Assembly: GCA_013407085.1 (NCBI GenBank)
Contig: JACCGJ010002772.1
Location: 1 to 64,000, forward strand
Direction: 5' to 3'
Source of the DNA: Atriophallophorus winterbourni
Taxonomy: Eukaryota > Platyhelminthes > Trematoda > Plagiorchiida > Microphallidae
Length of the DNA stretch: 64,000 nt
The notes below the pieces were generated by a model. It worked only from the letters and a program-made list of their open reading frames with translations. It did no database searches and was not told the DNA's origin. Below are positions 1-9,700 of this stretch, one piece after another. A program made the position numbers and the translations under genes. Position 1 is the stretch's first letter, and the number at the start of each line of letters is the position of its first letter.

Positions 1-325
1 ATGATCAGTGTCGCAGTCTGCGCTTTGATATTATCTGATGAGGAGCACGCTTCCTATATTAGTTCGCTTAACAAGAATAAGTTCAAGCTGATGCCAATGT
101 TTAGAGCGAGGATGTTTCCAAGAGACTTTATGCTGTGGTTTTGTTTGAAAGAAGGTGTTACTGACACAAAGATTGAACTGTGTGCACAATTATAAAGGCG
201 TTGTCCGTTTTTATTGGTTTTACCTACACAGAACCTTCCAAGACAGTTTTGCCAAGACTCGTAATCTGCACCAACTCTGGCATTGAAATCACCCAATACC
301 ACTACACAGTTTTTCTGTGGCACGT
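1..325 (-). mobile_element. LINE endonuclease fragment (RTE/Jockey type)
   Basis: The minus strand at 54-323 encodes a fragment with GDFNARVGADYESW followed by LGRF-VGK-N-NGQRLYNCA, the catalytic core of an APE-type retrotransposon endonuclease (GDFN carries the active-site Asp/Asn). This version with GDFNA-VG is typical of RTE/BovB-like elements and of the related 'craniofacial development protein 2-like' annotations. The similarity continues degenerately toward base 1, and no reverse transcriptase is present, so this is a truncated copy cut off by the window edge. Confidence 0.7.
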
Positions 326-620
326 TTTTCAGGACGGCTGTGACTAAAATGTAGAATTAAGATAGTGCAGTCACGAGTGCCGTACTGAACACTTTAGTGA
401 TTCATTTCAACAACGAGCAGTTTTTATTCCGATTGCTTGTTTCAATGAACAAGTACAGTTTAATAGTGCAAGCTGTTTTATTCGGTAAAATACAAAAGTA
501 CACGTTTCCATGATATCAGATGATCCGAAAAATGCCATAAGTGAAGCGTTAGTCAAACGGAGAACCTCAAGAATAGCATGTACTCAGATACTGCTAGCAT
601 TATGACATTGCTGAAAGGCG
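326..620. other. No recognised gene or repeat
   Basis: AT-rich sequence with no convincing ORF, splice-flanked exon or repeat match elsewhere in the window. Confidence 0.4.
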
Positions 621-718
621 CCTGTCTAGGCCTGGGTAACCGGACAATATCTTAACCCACCTACAGACTATGACTTTGAGGCACTTTGCCGGGATCAGGC
701 TTGTGATTCCATACATGC
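621..718 (-). repeat. Short interspersed repeat family A, copy 1
   Basis: The reverse complement matches the family A block: a TATGAAA-type start, a CCTGATCC box, TGCC-CACAGTC, TAAGATA-TGTC and CCAGGCCTAGACAG. It lacks the 3' hairpin half. Confidence 0.75.
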
Positions 719-1880
719 TTCACGTTCACATATTATAAATGCAATATTATAGACCATGCTTATCACAATATGAGCTGTAGGTTTCTGTGGCTGCCAACTT
801 TCAGATATTAACCATAGAAGTCAAGAGCGATGACTAAGTTGGCTTCGAGAAACTAGCCACACCCATGGATAACGCTGGATTCTGTATTATAACAAACATA
901 CACCAAGTCTGTGCCATATGCCATTAGGTGAGTTGAAATACAATCGATATATGAGCCCGTGCTCGAAACAAAGCAACCCACAGAACGAGTTTCTGACTCC
1001 AACTTATGATTTGATCACGATGCAACATGGTATATGGCGACTGTCAGACGGTGAAACAAAGATTGTTTACGTTGACCACAGAATCACATGTTTCATTGTG
1101 ATACCGAGAAAAAAATAAAGAGCTTAACTAATTACTCCGCGGAAACTTAAATTGATAATTTAAATTCGCGTCACGCGGTAAACTTTCAAAAGTAAAACTG
1201 AAGTTCCGACATATAAGCGAGTTTAGTGGTTAAGAAACGTACCGTTAAACACGTCCCATTGGAAATCCGTACAGTGGAAAACATCACGAATAAGTTGCTG
1301 AGTGCTGGCCCCGGGATCAGCAAGGGCTTGAATGGTGGTTCCAATTAGATCGCACTGTGGTGGGGAAAAGAATGCATCATCATCATCATTGACTTTAACA
1401 AATGAAATTCAAGAGAATGCGATTGGTCAGGAGGCGGAAAAGTGAAAAATAGATTGTGGATTCTGCAGAACAAGTTCACACAGAGCAACATGTGTAGGTA
1501 GAAACATGCGTAGCTACAAAACGTAAACAACATTCTTATTAAAACAGCCGTTCGATAGTCCTTTCTCAGAATCGGTAGTCATTCATTTTTTACGTCTGCT
1601 GAACAAACAACCGCCTTCCCAAAATGTTAGATTAACGGGTCGGGAATTTTTAAATGGAAAGAGAGTTATCGTTCGCGGATTACGCTGGGGTGCGGGAAAG
1701 TTCAAGCAAGCAAGTAAATTCCAACTGTTGTTGGAGCGACCGTATGCGGACCGAGATACATTAATGTTGCGCAAGCCAAACACTAAATAGTAGGTAGGCG
1801 CTAGCTCTTGGTTCCCGTGTTCACCAATTTAGTAAGCACATGGGTACTTCACTATTGTCAGTACATACCAGGTATGGTAT
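719..1880. other. No recognised gene
   Basis: Only short frames are present (918-1118 on +, 1345-1533 and 1583-1783 on -), with no recognisable motif and no clear splice context. Confidence 0.4.
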
Positions 1881-2119
1881 GGTATGAAAGCACAAGCATG
1901 AACCAGGCAAAGCGCCGCACAGTCATGGACTGCACGTGGGCTAAGATACTGTCAGGTTGTCCAGGCCTAGACAGATATGAGGAAGAAAAAAGAACAAGAA
2001 ATGGTAGTGAGACTCCAGCCTGTTACAGCATGCAGCTCACTACCGGTGGCCAATCAATTTAGCACGGCGTTAGTCGAACAATACAAAGTACTGCACGATT
2101 GCACATCCGTGCAAGACCC
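1881..2119 (+). repeat. Short interspersed repeat family A, copy 2 (longest)
   Basis: The most complete family A copy. In order it has GGTATGAAAGCACAAGC, a CAGGCAAAG box, CGCACAGTC, TAAGATACTGTCAGG, CCAGGCCTAGACAGATATG, and then a 9-bp perfect inverted repeat, GGTAGTGAG (2003-2011) with CTCACTACC (2035-2043). The tail is ATCAATTTAGCACGGCGTTA. It is probably a SINE or other non-autonomous element. No tRNA A/B boxes were identified with confidence, so the origin is open. Confidence 0.8.
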
Positions 2120-2393
2120 CAACAAGTTCGAAACAAGAAAAGTACATCTGTACGATCCAAATCGGAGTTACTTATAATGTGGCATCGGAATATTGGGTGA
2201 GGCAGGTCTGTCTACGTCAACCTGGTGAATAAGTTTTTAAATATCACATCACATAAATTAGTTTACACACTTTTTGGAATAACTTCGCATAACAGGCATT
2301 AATGGCGATCTAGTCGTATATCTGTCGAATCATCCAATCATGTCAAAAATCAACTGTGGAGCTAAGCAATGCTATCCATCCAGAGTATGCATG

Positions 2394-2602
2394 TATGAAA
2401 TCACAAGCCTGATCCAGAAAAAGTGCAGCACAGTCAGAGACTGTGAATGGGCTAAGATACTTTCAGGTTACCCAGGCCTAGACAGATATGGGGAAAAAAT
2501 GGCAATGGTGGTAAGACTCCACTACCAGTTGTAAATCAATTTAGCACGTTGTAAGTTGTACAGCACAAGAGTAATGCATAGTTGCACATTCGTACAAGAG
2601 CA
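2394..2602 (+). repeat. Short interspersed repeat family A, copy 3
   Basis: Same block order as copy 2, including the TAGACAGATATG box, a GTAAGACTCCA variant of the hairpin region and the ATCAATTTAGCACG tail. It is more diverged than copy 2. Confidence 0.75.
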
Positions 2603-3083
2603 GTTAGATCAACCGGTAATGAGATGGTTACGACAACAAGCGACAGTCCCATTGCCATAATCCTTCTCTTATGTACGTGTATACGATTTAAAAACCTAAC
2701 GGTATCTCCGCACACGTGTGGTCTACGACTGTGCGGCATATTGCTCACTTCCAGGAACACATGCGTAAGTACATTATGGTAGGCTGAAACAGTGGGACGG
2801 ATGTATGACTACTATGATTGAGGAAAAGCCGTATTATGCTTGAGTAGTTCAGCTAAAGGAACGTAAGAGGTGTTTTCCAGAAATAATGTTTCGCTAACAA
2901 GTAAGGCGTCTCGGTTATAACATGATTCGAGAGTTCGCGAAACAACAAATTTCCAACTAAGAACGACAGAAAATTGCATAATTTTCCCTTCCGATTGTAT
3001 CGTTTTAAACTAATCCGTTGAAACCGCAATATTGCTTGCAATATGGTTAATGTGTGCGAATATTTTGTCACGGATATCGTATG

Positions 3084-3205
3084 GTATGAAAGCTCAAGCC
3101 TGATCCATGCAAAGTGCCGCACAGTCAGAGACTGCACGTGGGCTAAGATACTGCCAGGTTGCCCAGGCCTAGACAGATATGAGGGGGGAAATAGAAATGG
3201 AGTTG
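3084..3205 (+). repeat. Short interspersed repeat family A, copy 4
   Basis: 5' half of family A (TATGAAAGCTCAAGCCTGATC through CCTAGACAGATATGAGG). It is truncated before the hairpin and lies downstream of the bHLH-PAS exons. Confidence 0.75.
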
Positions 3206-3406
3206 AAGGTGGACAATAAGCGGCTTTAGTTGGAATAGCAATCAGTGGAAACACCTTGCTCATGGTGGTTCATACGAAGCCAGTTTGCGAACCACACAAA
3301 GAAAAGCTCGTTTAAAAAGTGAAACGATGTTAGAAACGGTATAGTTGCCAAACAATTGGAAACTGACGAGATACACCAAGATATGAACCGAAGAAGAAGC
3401 ACTTAC

Positions 3407-3499
3407 AGGCTGCAAATCCAAAGCAGTGTCAAGCTTGCCGGTAACTTCTAAAATTTCCCCATCTGAACATCGAATGTGTATACCAAACCCGTCGAAACT
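3407..3499 (-). CDS. bHLH-PAS transcription factor, PAS-A exon (partial gene)
   Basis: A 31-codon phase-0 exon on the minus strand that continues the bHLH exon upstream. It is bounded by an ATCACAG acceptor (ending at 3500) and a CCT/GTAAGT donor (intron starts 3406). It encodes FDGFGIHIRCSDGEILEV followed by a hydrophobic segment ending LDLQP. This fits the first strands of a PAS-A domain, where CLOCK, SIM and ARNT proteins have (A/L)DGF, then xDGxIxxV, then a helix. The rest of PAS-A and PAS-B must lie in exons at lower coordinates and was not found; that side holds a family A repeat and possibly the window edge. Frame choice rests on PAS similarity, because another frame is also open here. 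Confidence 0.6.
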
Positions 3500-3536
3500 C
3501 TGTGATAAACCGATAGATCGATAAAATGCAACAAAC

Positions 3537-3774
3537 ATTCATGATTATACGAGAATATTCCGCATCGTTGATGATATATTCCCTTTTTCCGAGTTTATCT
3601 AAAGCGTTGGGGAACGGATGGAACCAACCTGTGTACTGGATCAAGCGTTCCGCGCCAGCTTGATAAATGGACAGTTTATCTTTACATTGTGGGTCCGCGA
3701 TTTGCCGACGCAGAAATTCCGTGTCCCGTTTCATGCGTTCCCTCCGTTTGCGCTCGATCTCACTGTGTGTTTCC
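3537..3774 (-). CDS. bHLH-PAS transcription factor, bHLH exon (partial gene)
   Basis: Minus-strand exon starting after a CTTTGCTAG acceptor (first base 3774, phase 2). It encodes HSEIERKRRERM, matching the bHLH basic-region spacing H-x3-E-x2-R-R. A first helix with hydrophobic FLRRQI, a short loop and a second helix DKLSIYQAGAERL follow, the last matching the DKL(T/S)I-L-x-A pattern of bHLH-PAS helix 2. A linker then leads to INDAEYSRIIMN, corresponding to the (T/S)xxE(L/F)xxL(I/M)LxA helix that precedes PAS-A. The proposed donor AAT/GTTTGT gives a 37-nt intron to the next exon and keeps the PAS frame. Members are nuclear, DNA-binding, obligate-dimer regulators (circadian CLOCK, ARNT, SIM/AHR groups). 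I cannot decide the subgroup. The 5' exon or exons were not found. Confidence 0.65.
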
Positions 3775-4212
3775 CTAGCAAAGAGAAAGGTCACGTGAGA
3801 AAAAACTCAGGTCACACTTTTCACTAGGACATGAAAAATGTGTTAACGAAAAATGAGGCAAGATTGCTTTAAAAACTAAAATTTCGCCGTGTTTGCAGAT
3901 CGCCTCATAGATGCACGAAACGTGAAAAATCAGAATTTAATGAATGATAAAATTGTGGAGCATCTTCAATAGGCTTGACGCGTTTAACTAACACTGGTTC
4001 ACGTGACCGGAAAAGCGACTGGCATAAAATCCATCGTGCACGACAGGCTGCACCGCTGTCAACAATCAGACGAGTTCACTAACACAAAAGCATCGACTCG
4101 CAAACATGAAACTGGCTGGCACTAAGAATTGGACGAAAAATCGATTGAAATATGTTTGAGACCGATCGTGTATTCATAATGCACACTGTAGGCGTACTAT
4201 AGGCTGTTTAGC

Positions 4213-4345
4213 GGTAAGGTGAAATAAGTGGCGGTGGCTTGACTACTACTTAATCATGTTCCCTGTTCTGACTATCACCCTTGGTCTGACGAAGCTTCTG
4301 TTTCAGAAGTGAAACGTTACCCAAAAACTACTCTGGACGAACAAG
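4213..4345 (+). ncRNA. Hammerhead-ribozyme-like motif, family 1 (PLE-type cassette)
   Basis: The core boxes CUGACGA (4286-4292) and GAAAC (4311-4315) flank a stem II of CTTCTG (4295-4300) with CAGAAG (4304-4309). The strand after GAA (ACGTTACC, 4314-4321) pairs with 7 of 8 bases of upstream GGTAAGGT (4213-4220), giving a candidate stem III. The base at the expected cleavage position is G here but C in the sister copy at 61.2 kb, so this copy may be inactive. Stem I is not resolved. The cassette shares about 200 bp with 61083-61320. Confidence 0.5.
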
Positions 4346-6025
4346 TATTCACAAAGGTCACAAGAAAATAAACGTACCTTTGTGTCTTGTTAATTCGCGA
4401 TGTGGTTAACACGCGATCCATTGGAGAATTTTATTACACTTTGGTTCACATCAAATTATGCTGCAAAGCGAATCGAAGTTAATAACAGATTCTTTTTTTC
4501 GAAGCTGAAATAAATGGAAGAAGGTAGAGAACAAGCTGGACTTGGGTTATTAGTGAATTAGAAAACAGTCATGGAAAATGGCAAACTGCAATGAACACCG
4601 AGCGTAGGCCGTTATAAAGTGAAATCGCAACGGACTGAACAGGAGACCATGAAGCCCAAGCCTAAGAAACTCAAACATTCGCAAAATCCAAGAGCGAAAT
4701 CTATTCTAACATGAATGTGCTTTTGGCTTTCAAATATCGTACCTCAGTGCTGCGAAAACAACCAACCCTGAAAGCGGTCGAAAGTAAAAGACCTAAATAA
4801 ATACCGCATGATTCCATGTTGTAAGCACAACGAAAAGCGTAACCAGTACATGGTATGATCACAGAGATAAACCATAGCAAAAGCTATCCCAGGATTCCAG
4901 TCATCCACAATGGAAGAAGTAAAGAGTAGTTCATGCAGAGATTTCCTGCATTCGGTCCATTATCTATCAGGTGTTTCGCGTTCCTGCGTACTTAATGACC
5001 AACTGAAAGGTGATAGGGTGTCGAACAGAGTAAGCTAATTATTCGTCAATGAGGATTAAACATGACATTGCACATACAAAATAAACGCATCTGGCTCGTG
5101 AAATTCCATCCTTCTTTTCACATCTAGGCATCATTTTGTCAAGCATACAGGATATGACCGTAGTACTGTGATTCATTATAGCAATCAACAAACGAAAGGC
5201 AATTCAACGATTGCAAAGTTACAAACGCTGGGAATTAAAATAGTGGACCGTAATAACTAGCGATCTCTCTTCAAAAGAAAGTGAAATAATTAAATGCGAG
5301 GAGCATACGAAAATCTTGAAGTGTGGGTAGAGCGAAAGCTTGGTTACATCTGTACTCACAACGTTGAACATTGCATACGAAAATACTTACGACTTTACGA
5401 ATAGAAAATCATACTTAAGTATAAAGCTGAAGATAAGCAGCGTTCGATTTACGCCAAAAATCCATGCGAATAATAACCGAAGTTATTGTTAATGGCTAAT
5501 GGCTACCAGCATGTGGTTGAGAATCATGGTTGCCAAACTGAAAGACATCGTCTGAATAACATGTTAAGACGCAATAAGACGATTAACCAAATGCTTGATC
5601 AATTAGCTGCAGATCAAGAATCGCTCCTTAAACGTAGAAATTCTCCAAGAGTTTTCCGTCAACCATTGTGGATGATCAGAAATTGTCCAACGACATGCAA
5701 ACGAAACAATTAACCGATTCACAAATCAGAATGGCTAGACCATCCTTACAATAAAAGGCATATTGGTAAGGTGATTTACTTGGCAGATGGAATAAACACA
5801 ACCCGCAATCGAACCCCTACAAAGTAATCTCCAAAACAATTAAACATTAGAGGCATTCAATGAACACCCTCTCAAACATACTGATTGAAAAGTGAATCTG
5901 CAAGTTGCTGCTTGTATTCGTGTTGAATTGTAATGTTAATAACAGTAATATATAAGGATAATAACGTCCCGGCAAGAATATGATGTACACGAGAGAGTGA
6001 ATGTATCACAGTAATACGTTACGAA
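4346..6025. other. No recognised gene
   Basis: AT-rich intergenic sequence between the bHLH-PAS exons and the end of the TMUB gene. One 75-codon + frame (5486-5713) is rich in Arg, Asn and Gln but has no recognised domain or splice support. The bHLH-PAS upstream exon could lie here but was not identified. Confidence 0.4.
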
Positions 6026-6710
6026 TCAAGTAGATTGTGGCACGGGATCAGTGAGGGGGGTTGAAGCAGCTGTGGTAGTGGCGGGCACAATATCGATTGT
6101 AGCCTCAATTCGAGGAAGCTCGCGGCGTCTCCGTCGCGTAACCATGGTGATCACATGAAATTCCCGCGAAGAATCTGATGAATCTGCTGCATTTTCGTCA
6201 TCGTTAGCGTTCATCGCCGTCCTACGAGGGCGACGCGGCCAGATACCACGAGAGAGAACCGACGCTGCGTTCATGAAGTGCATGGCGAATACTGCTCCAC
6301 CGAAAAATACCGAGAGCGCTATCAACGCGAATGTAGATACAGAATTGAAGTACTGCCGGTAGACTATACGGAAGAACCAGGTGAACAGTAGAAGAAATGC
6401 GAACAAAGGTTCCATCAAACGACTGCCCATATCGAACTCGGCTAGCAACGAGTAGTTTGTGCCAGACGAGGCTCGACTGCCAGCGCGAGATTGATCGTCT
6501 GAGGGAGTATTCTCTGGCGGTGCAGTAGTGACAAGACAATGTAACACAGAACCGTCTTGGACATTATAGTCCCGTAATCGCAACTGCTGGCCACGAGATG
6601 GTCCAGTTTGAGATGTGCTCCTGGGTAAGTTCAATTCAAGCAATTCTCTGCCGTGGAAAATAAGACGAACTTTCTTATCTTGCCCGGACAATTCTTCCTT
6701 GAAAAATTTT
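6026..6710 (-). CDS. TMUB-like gene, exon 3 (rest of Ubl domain, two TM segments, tail)
   Basis: The acceptor TTTACAG ends at 6711 and the first base (6710) completes a codon split after CG, giving Arg. The Ubl continues as KKVRLIFHGREL and ends RLRDYNVQDGSVLHCLV, corresponding to the ubiquitin (R)L-DYNI-K-STLHLVL strands. A Ser/Gly spacer leads to two hydrophobic helices. The tail has Arg-rich stretches (PRRPRR and TRRRRRELPR) and a Thr/Pro-rich end before the stop. An L-E-L-N-L-P insertion sits between the GREL turn and the last strand, as in other divergent Ubls. Confidence 0.88.
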
Positions 6711-9700
6711 CTGTAAATTCGAATATATCACATAGATCATACATCAAGCATGCAAACATAAGAGATAAAGGAAAAAGTGAGACCTGACAGTCATCATCTT
6801 AATGTTCTCTCGAAGTTAGTCATTAATTGGTTGCCCTCACTTTCAACGGAAATCGTCCTGTACTTTGAAAAGGCTTTGCGATCTCCAAACGCTATAACAA
6901 GTCTTTTCGTGCGCAATTCAAATCTACTGTGGAAATACAGCGGGAACCATTTGAAGTAACATTAAGTTATATGCGAACAATTATCATAAAGGGCTCCAAA
7001 GGTTGTCATAGCCGGGGGTGGCAGTGGGGATAAGCTCCCACTGTTTATAAAATGCTCCCATATGGCATGCGTCTCAAATAGCCTCTGACAACCAAGTCCA
7101 GCTTCTGGCCTGCACGAGTGGCTCTCTGAGCCCGGCGGAACTGCTTCTACCAACAGGAGAAGGGGCGAGGGCGAGTGACTGGCGCCTGAAAACCGGTTTG
7201 CTTCTGGCAGATGTAGCTCGTTAGCCCGGGAGGGCATTTCATCTAAGGGAAGGAAAACCCTGATTTTAAACCTCCGCTGCCTTGTGGGATACCCGATCGC
7301 GGGAAAGGCTTCGGGAGAAAACCCTGAGGAAAAACCTGGAACAGAGTCTGGTAGACCACCTCTTTCTGGCAACTCCGTGCTGCCTTGCAGGTCGCACTTG
7401 GTTGTGCAAAGGCTAGAGAAGCTGACTCGAACAAACGCCGAGTGGTGCTGGGGACGCCGCTTTGTACCCCAATTCCCAAGAATCTTCTTTAAAGCCGACT
7501 CATCCTTCAGGAGGAGATAGTCGCACAAAAGTAAAAGTAATATTCATAAAGGCGTATGTGATCACCTGTATGAGAATTTATTCAAATGCCAAACCGCATC
7601 CTATGCGGTAGAATTTCATTTTAACAACAGACACCTTTACGAGAAAAGACGGAATTGATGTCCGAATGTAATCGCTTTGTTAATGTGTTGCTCACATCCC
7701 CATCCCTTAAACTCCACTACCGGTTTCTGGCTGTGTGCCGTCGTCAGGAACACATTACTTAGGTCATCCATAAGCGCCTTGAGTGCTTGACCAAGAATCA
7801 CTTGTGATTCTGTGTCTCAACATCGTGGTTCGTTGTACGAACCCTATATAACAGTGGCATACAAGTATAACTATGTAATCGCTTTATGTTTCAAGGAATG
7901 TTGGTCGTGACGTTCGTGTAGGAGGAGTATAGCAACACAAAACCGGTTGTGAATTGCGTGCAGAATGATAAAGCGCGCAGATACGGATATCACGTTGAAT
8001 TTTTCCTATTATTATGTACCAATTTAGTGCATAATAATTCAATGCTAAAATTTCGAGTACTCTCGAAAACTCCCGTGATTATTATTCTTTAATGAGTAAA
8101 ACCACATCGATCGATAATGTTAAAGTAATCACACTAATGCAAGATTCCGGAAGATATTTATCATTTTTAAGGTATTCATTTGGAGGTTTCATGAATATTG
8201 AAAGAAGGAATGGCAGTGACTACATGGAACATATGTTTTGATTCTCTAGCTAACACTCTTAAATGTATCAGTTCAAGCGTGACCAACTCCTGATGACAAG
8301 AGCAAACGATAGTGGATGTTCAGCAATAGAGGAGAATATGCGTAGCTCAGGATGAGGATGTTGTTCAGATGGTGTTCGCCGAGCTTGTATAGTTGTTGTT
8401 GAACGTTTCGTCATCAAGCTAGATGACATCATCAGCAGAACTTCTTTCGAAGTGACTTAAAATTGGCATTCATTGATTTTTATAAGGTCCGTCTGTCCGT
8501 GCGCCATCACTCCCGTTGGTTGGTGGAATTCATGTGTTGCATTCTTGTCCATCGAGTTTTCATTGGTCCATAGGTTGTAGCCAATTGAAGGTGCTGGTTG
8601 ATCAAATCTTGAACTTCCACAGCAAACATCCAACCAGCCATAAACGCAGCTGCGTTAGAACCCTATTCGAAACTTTTTGGGTATCCATTCTTCTGGAACA
8701 CTTTAAACAGGTATTCTTCTTCTTGTCTTCTCAGTTCCGGCGTGCTGCAATGTGTTGCTGCTCTTTCGAATAGGGTTCTAACGCAGCTGCGTTTATGGCT
8801 GGTTGGATGTTTGCTGTGGAAGTTCAAGATTTGATCAACCAGCACCTTCAATTGGCTACAACCTATGGACCAATGAAAACTCGATGGACAAGAATGCAAC
8901 ACATGAATTCCACCAACCAACGGGAGTGATAGCGCACGGACAGACGGACCTTATAAAAATCAATGAGTACCAATTTTAAGTCACTTCGAAAGAAGTTCTG
9001 CTGATGATGTCATCTAGCTTGATGACGAAACGTTCAACAACAACTATACAAGCTCGGCGAACACCATCTGAACAAGATACTGGAAGTTGTTTGGGAGGCC
9101 CGTCTGCCTGGTCAGGGATTTCACAGTGACTACACATTCCGAAAGATGTGACTGAGAATGATGTTAAGCGATTGTAGATTGTTGTAGGCAGCTTCTTATG
9201 GTGTTTGTTTACTCTTGTAGGATTTTGAGTGAAATGGTGAAGATAGATTGTTATGATGTACGAGAGTGAACGCTACAAAGAAGCTGTTGTGCTGATGTCG
9301 TATTATTCAATCACAAAACGTAACTAAATGCATATTTCATTCTGCGCTACAAATTACGATGTCACGGAAATCCCTTCTCTGAGAAATTTGGGGTTATTCG
9401 TGTCGCGGCACTTACCAATGATGCAGTATTAATCAAAATAACAGATATTTTAAGATAATAAAACAAGATAAAGTTTCTAATCATTACGATGAGGCTAACT
9501 ACTAGTCTTCAATCGCATCATGCTGCAAAAATGTTCACAAACGCCTTGAACGCCGAAGGCGATGTTGCACAACTCACAAAAAATGTGTCGGAACCGTCAA
9601 TGAGATTATTCTCCTTGCGATAGCCAACTAACGGCCAAAACAAAAAAAAACGACTTTCAAAAATTACAAGTAACAGGAGGTTTGCGCTCTCGTATACGCA

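Larger units (their letters stand above)
8361..9075. mobile_element. Penelope-like element fragments forming a 312-bp inverted repeat
   Basis: Arms 8361-8672 and 8764-9075 are near-perfect reverse complements around a 91-bp spacer. The minus strand across the right arm and spacer (about 8830 down to 8663) encodes ILNFHSKHP, HKRSCVRTLFERA and EEEYLFKVFQKNGYPKSF. This is the conserved stretch of PLE polyproteins between reverse transcriptase and the GIY-YIG endonuclease. The outer parts of each arm resemble the sequence that follows the PLE at 34.9-35.9 kb (GCACCTT-AATTG, then GATGACGAAACG). The element therefore seems rearranged head to head, a common fate of PLE insertions. No intact ORF remains. 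Confidence 0.75.

Noticed and set aside
2853..3263. 136-codon minus frame overlapping repeat family A
   Set aside because: The same peptide-like pattern recurs in antisense of other family A copies with frameshifts, so it is repeat sequence, not a gene.
5486..5713. 75-codon + frame as a gene
   Set aside because: No recognised motif, no splice or promoter support, and it could be chance in AT-rich DNA.
6784..6926. A 25-nt microexon plus 32-nt intron that seemed to complete the TMUB ubiquitin-like domain next to exon 3
   Set aside because: The length matched ubiquitin by chance. The exon at 9791-9983 encodes a far better Ubl first half, with correct phases on both sides and a strong donor.
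6962..7528. 188-codon open frame as a host gene
   Set aside because: No domain. The DNA matches Gypsy C flanks in two blocks, and openness is explained by high GC content.
8516..8920. Two 85-codon ORFs with identical N-termini on opposite strands
   Set aside because: They are the two arms of the PLE inverted repeat, not a duplicated gene.
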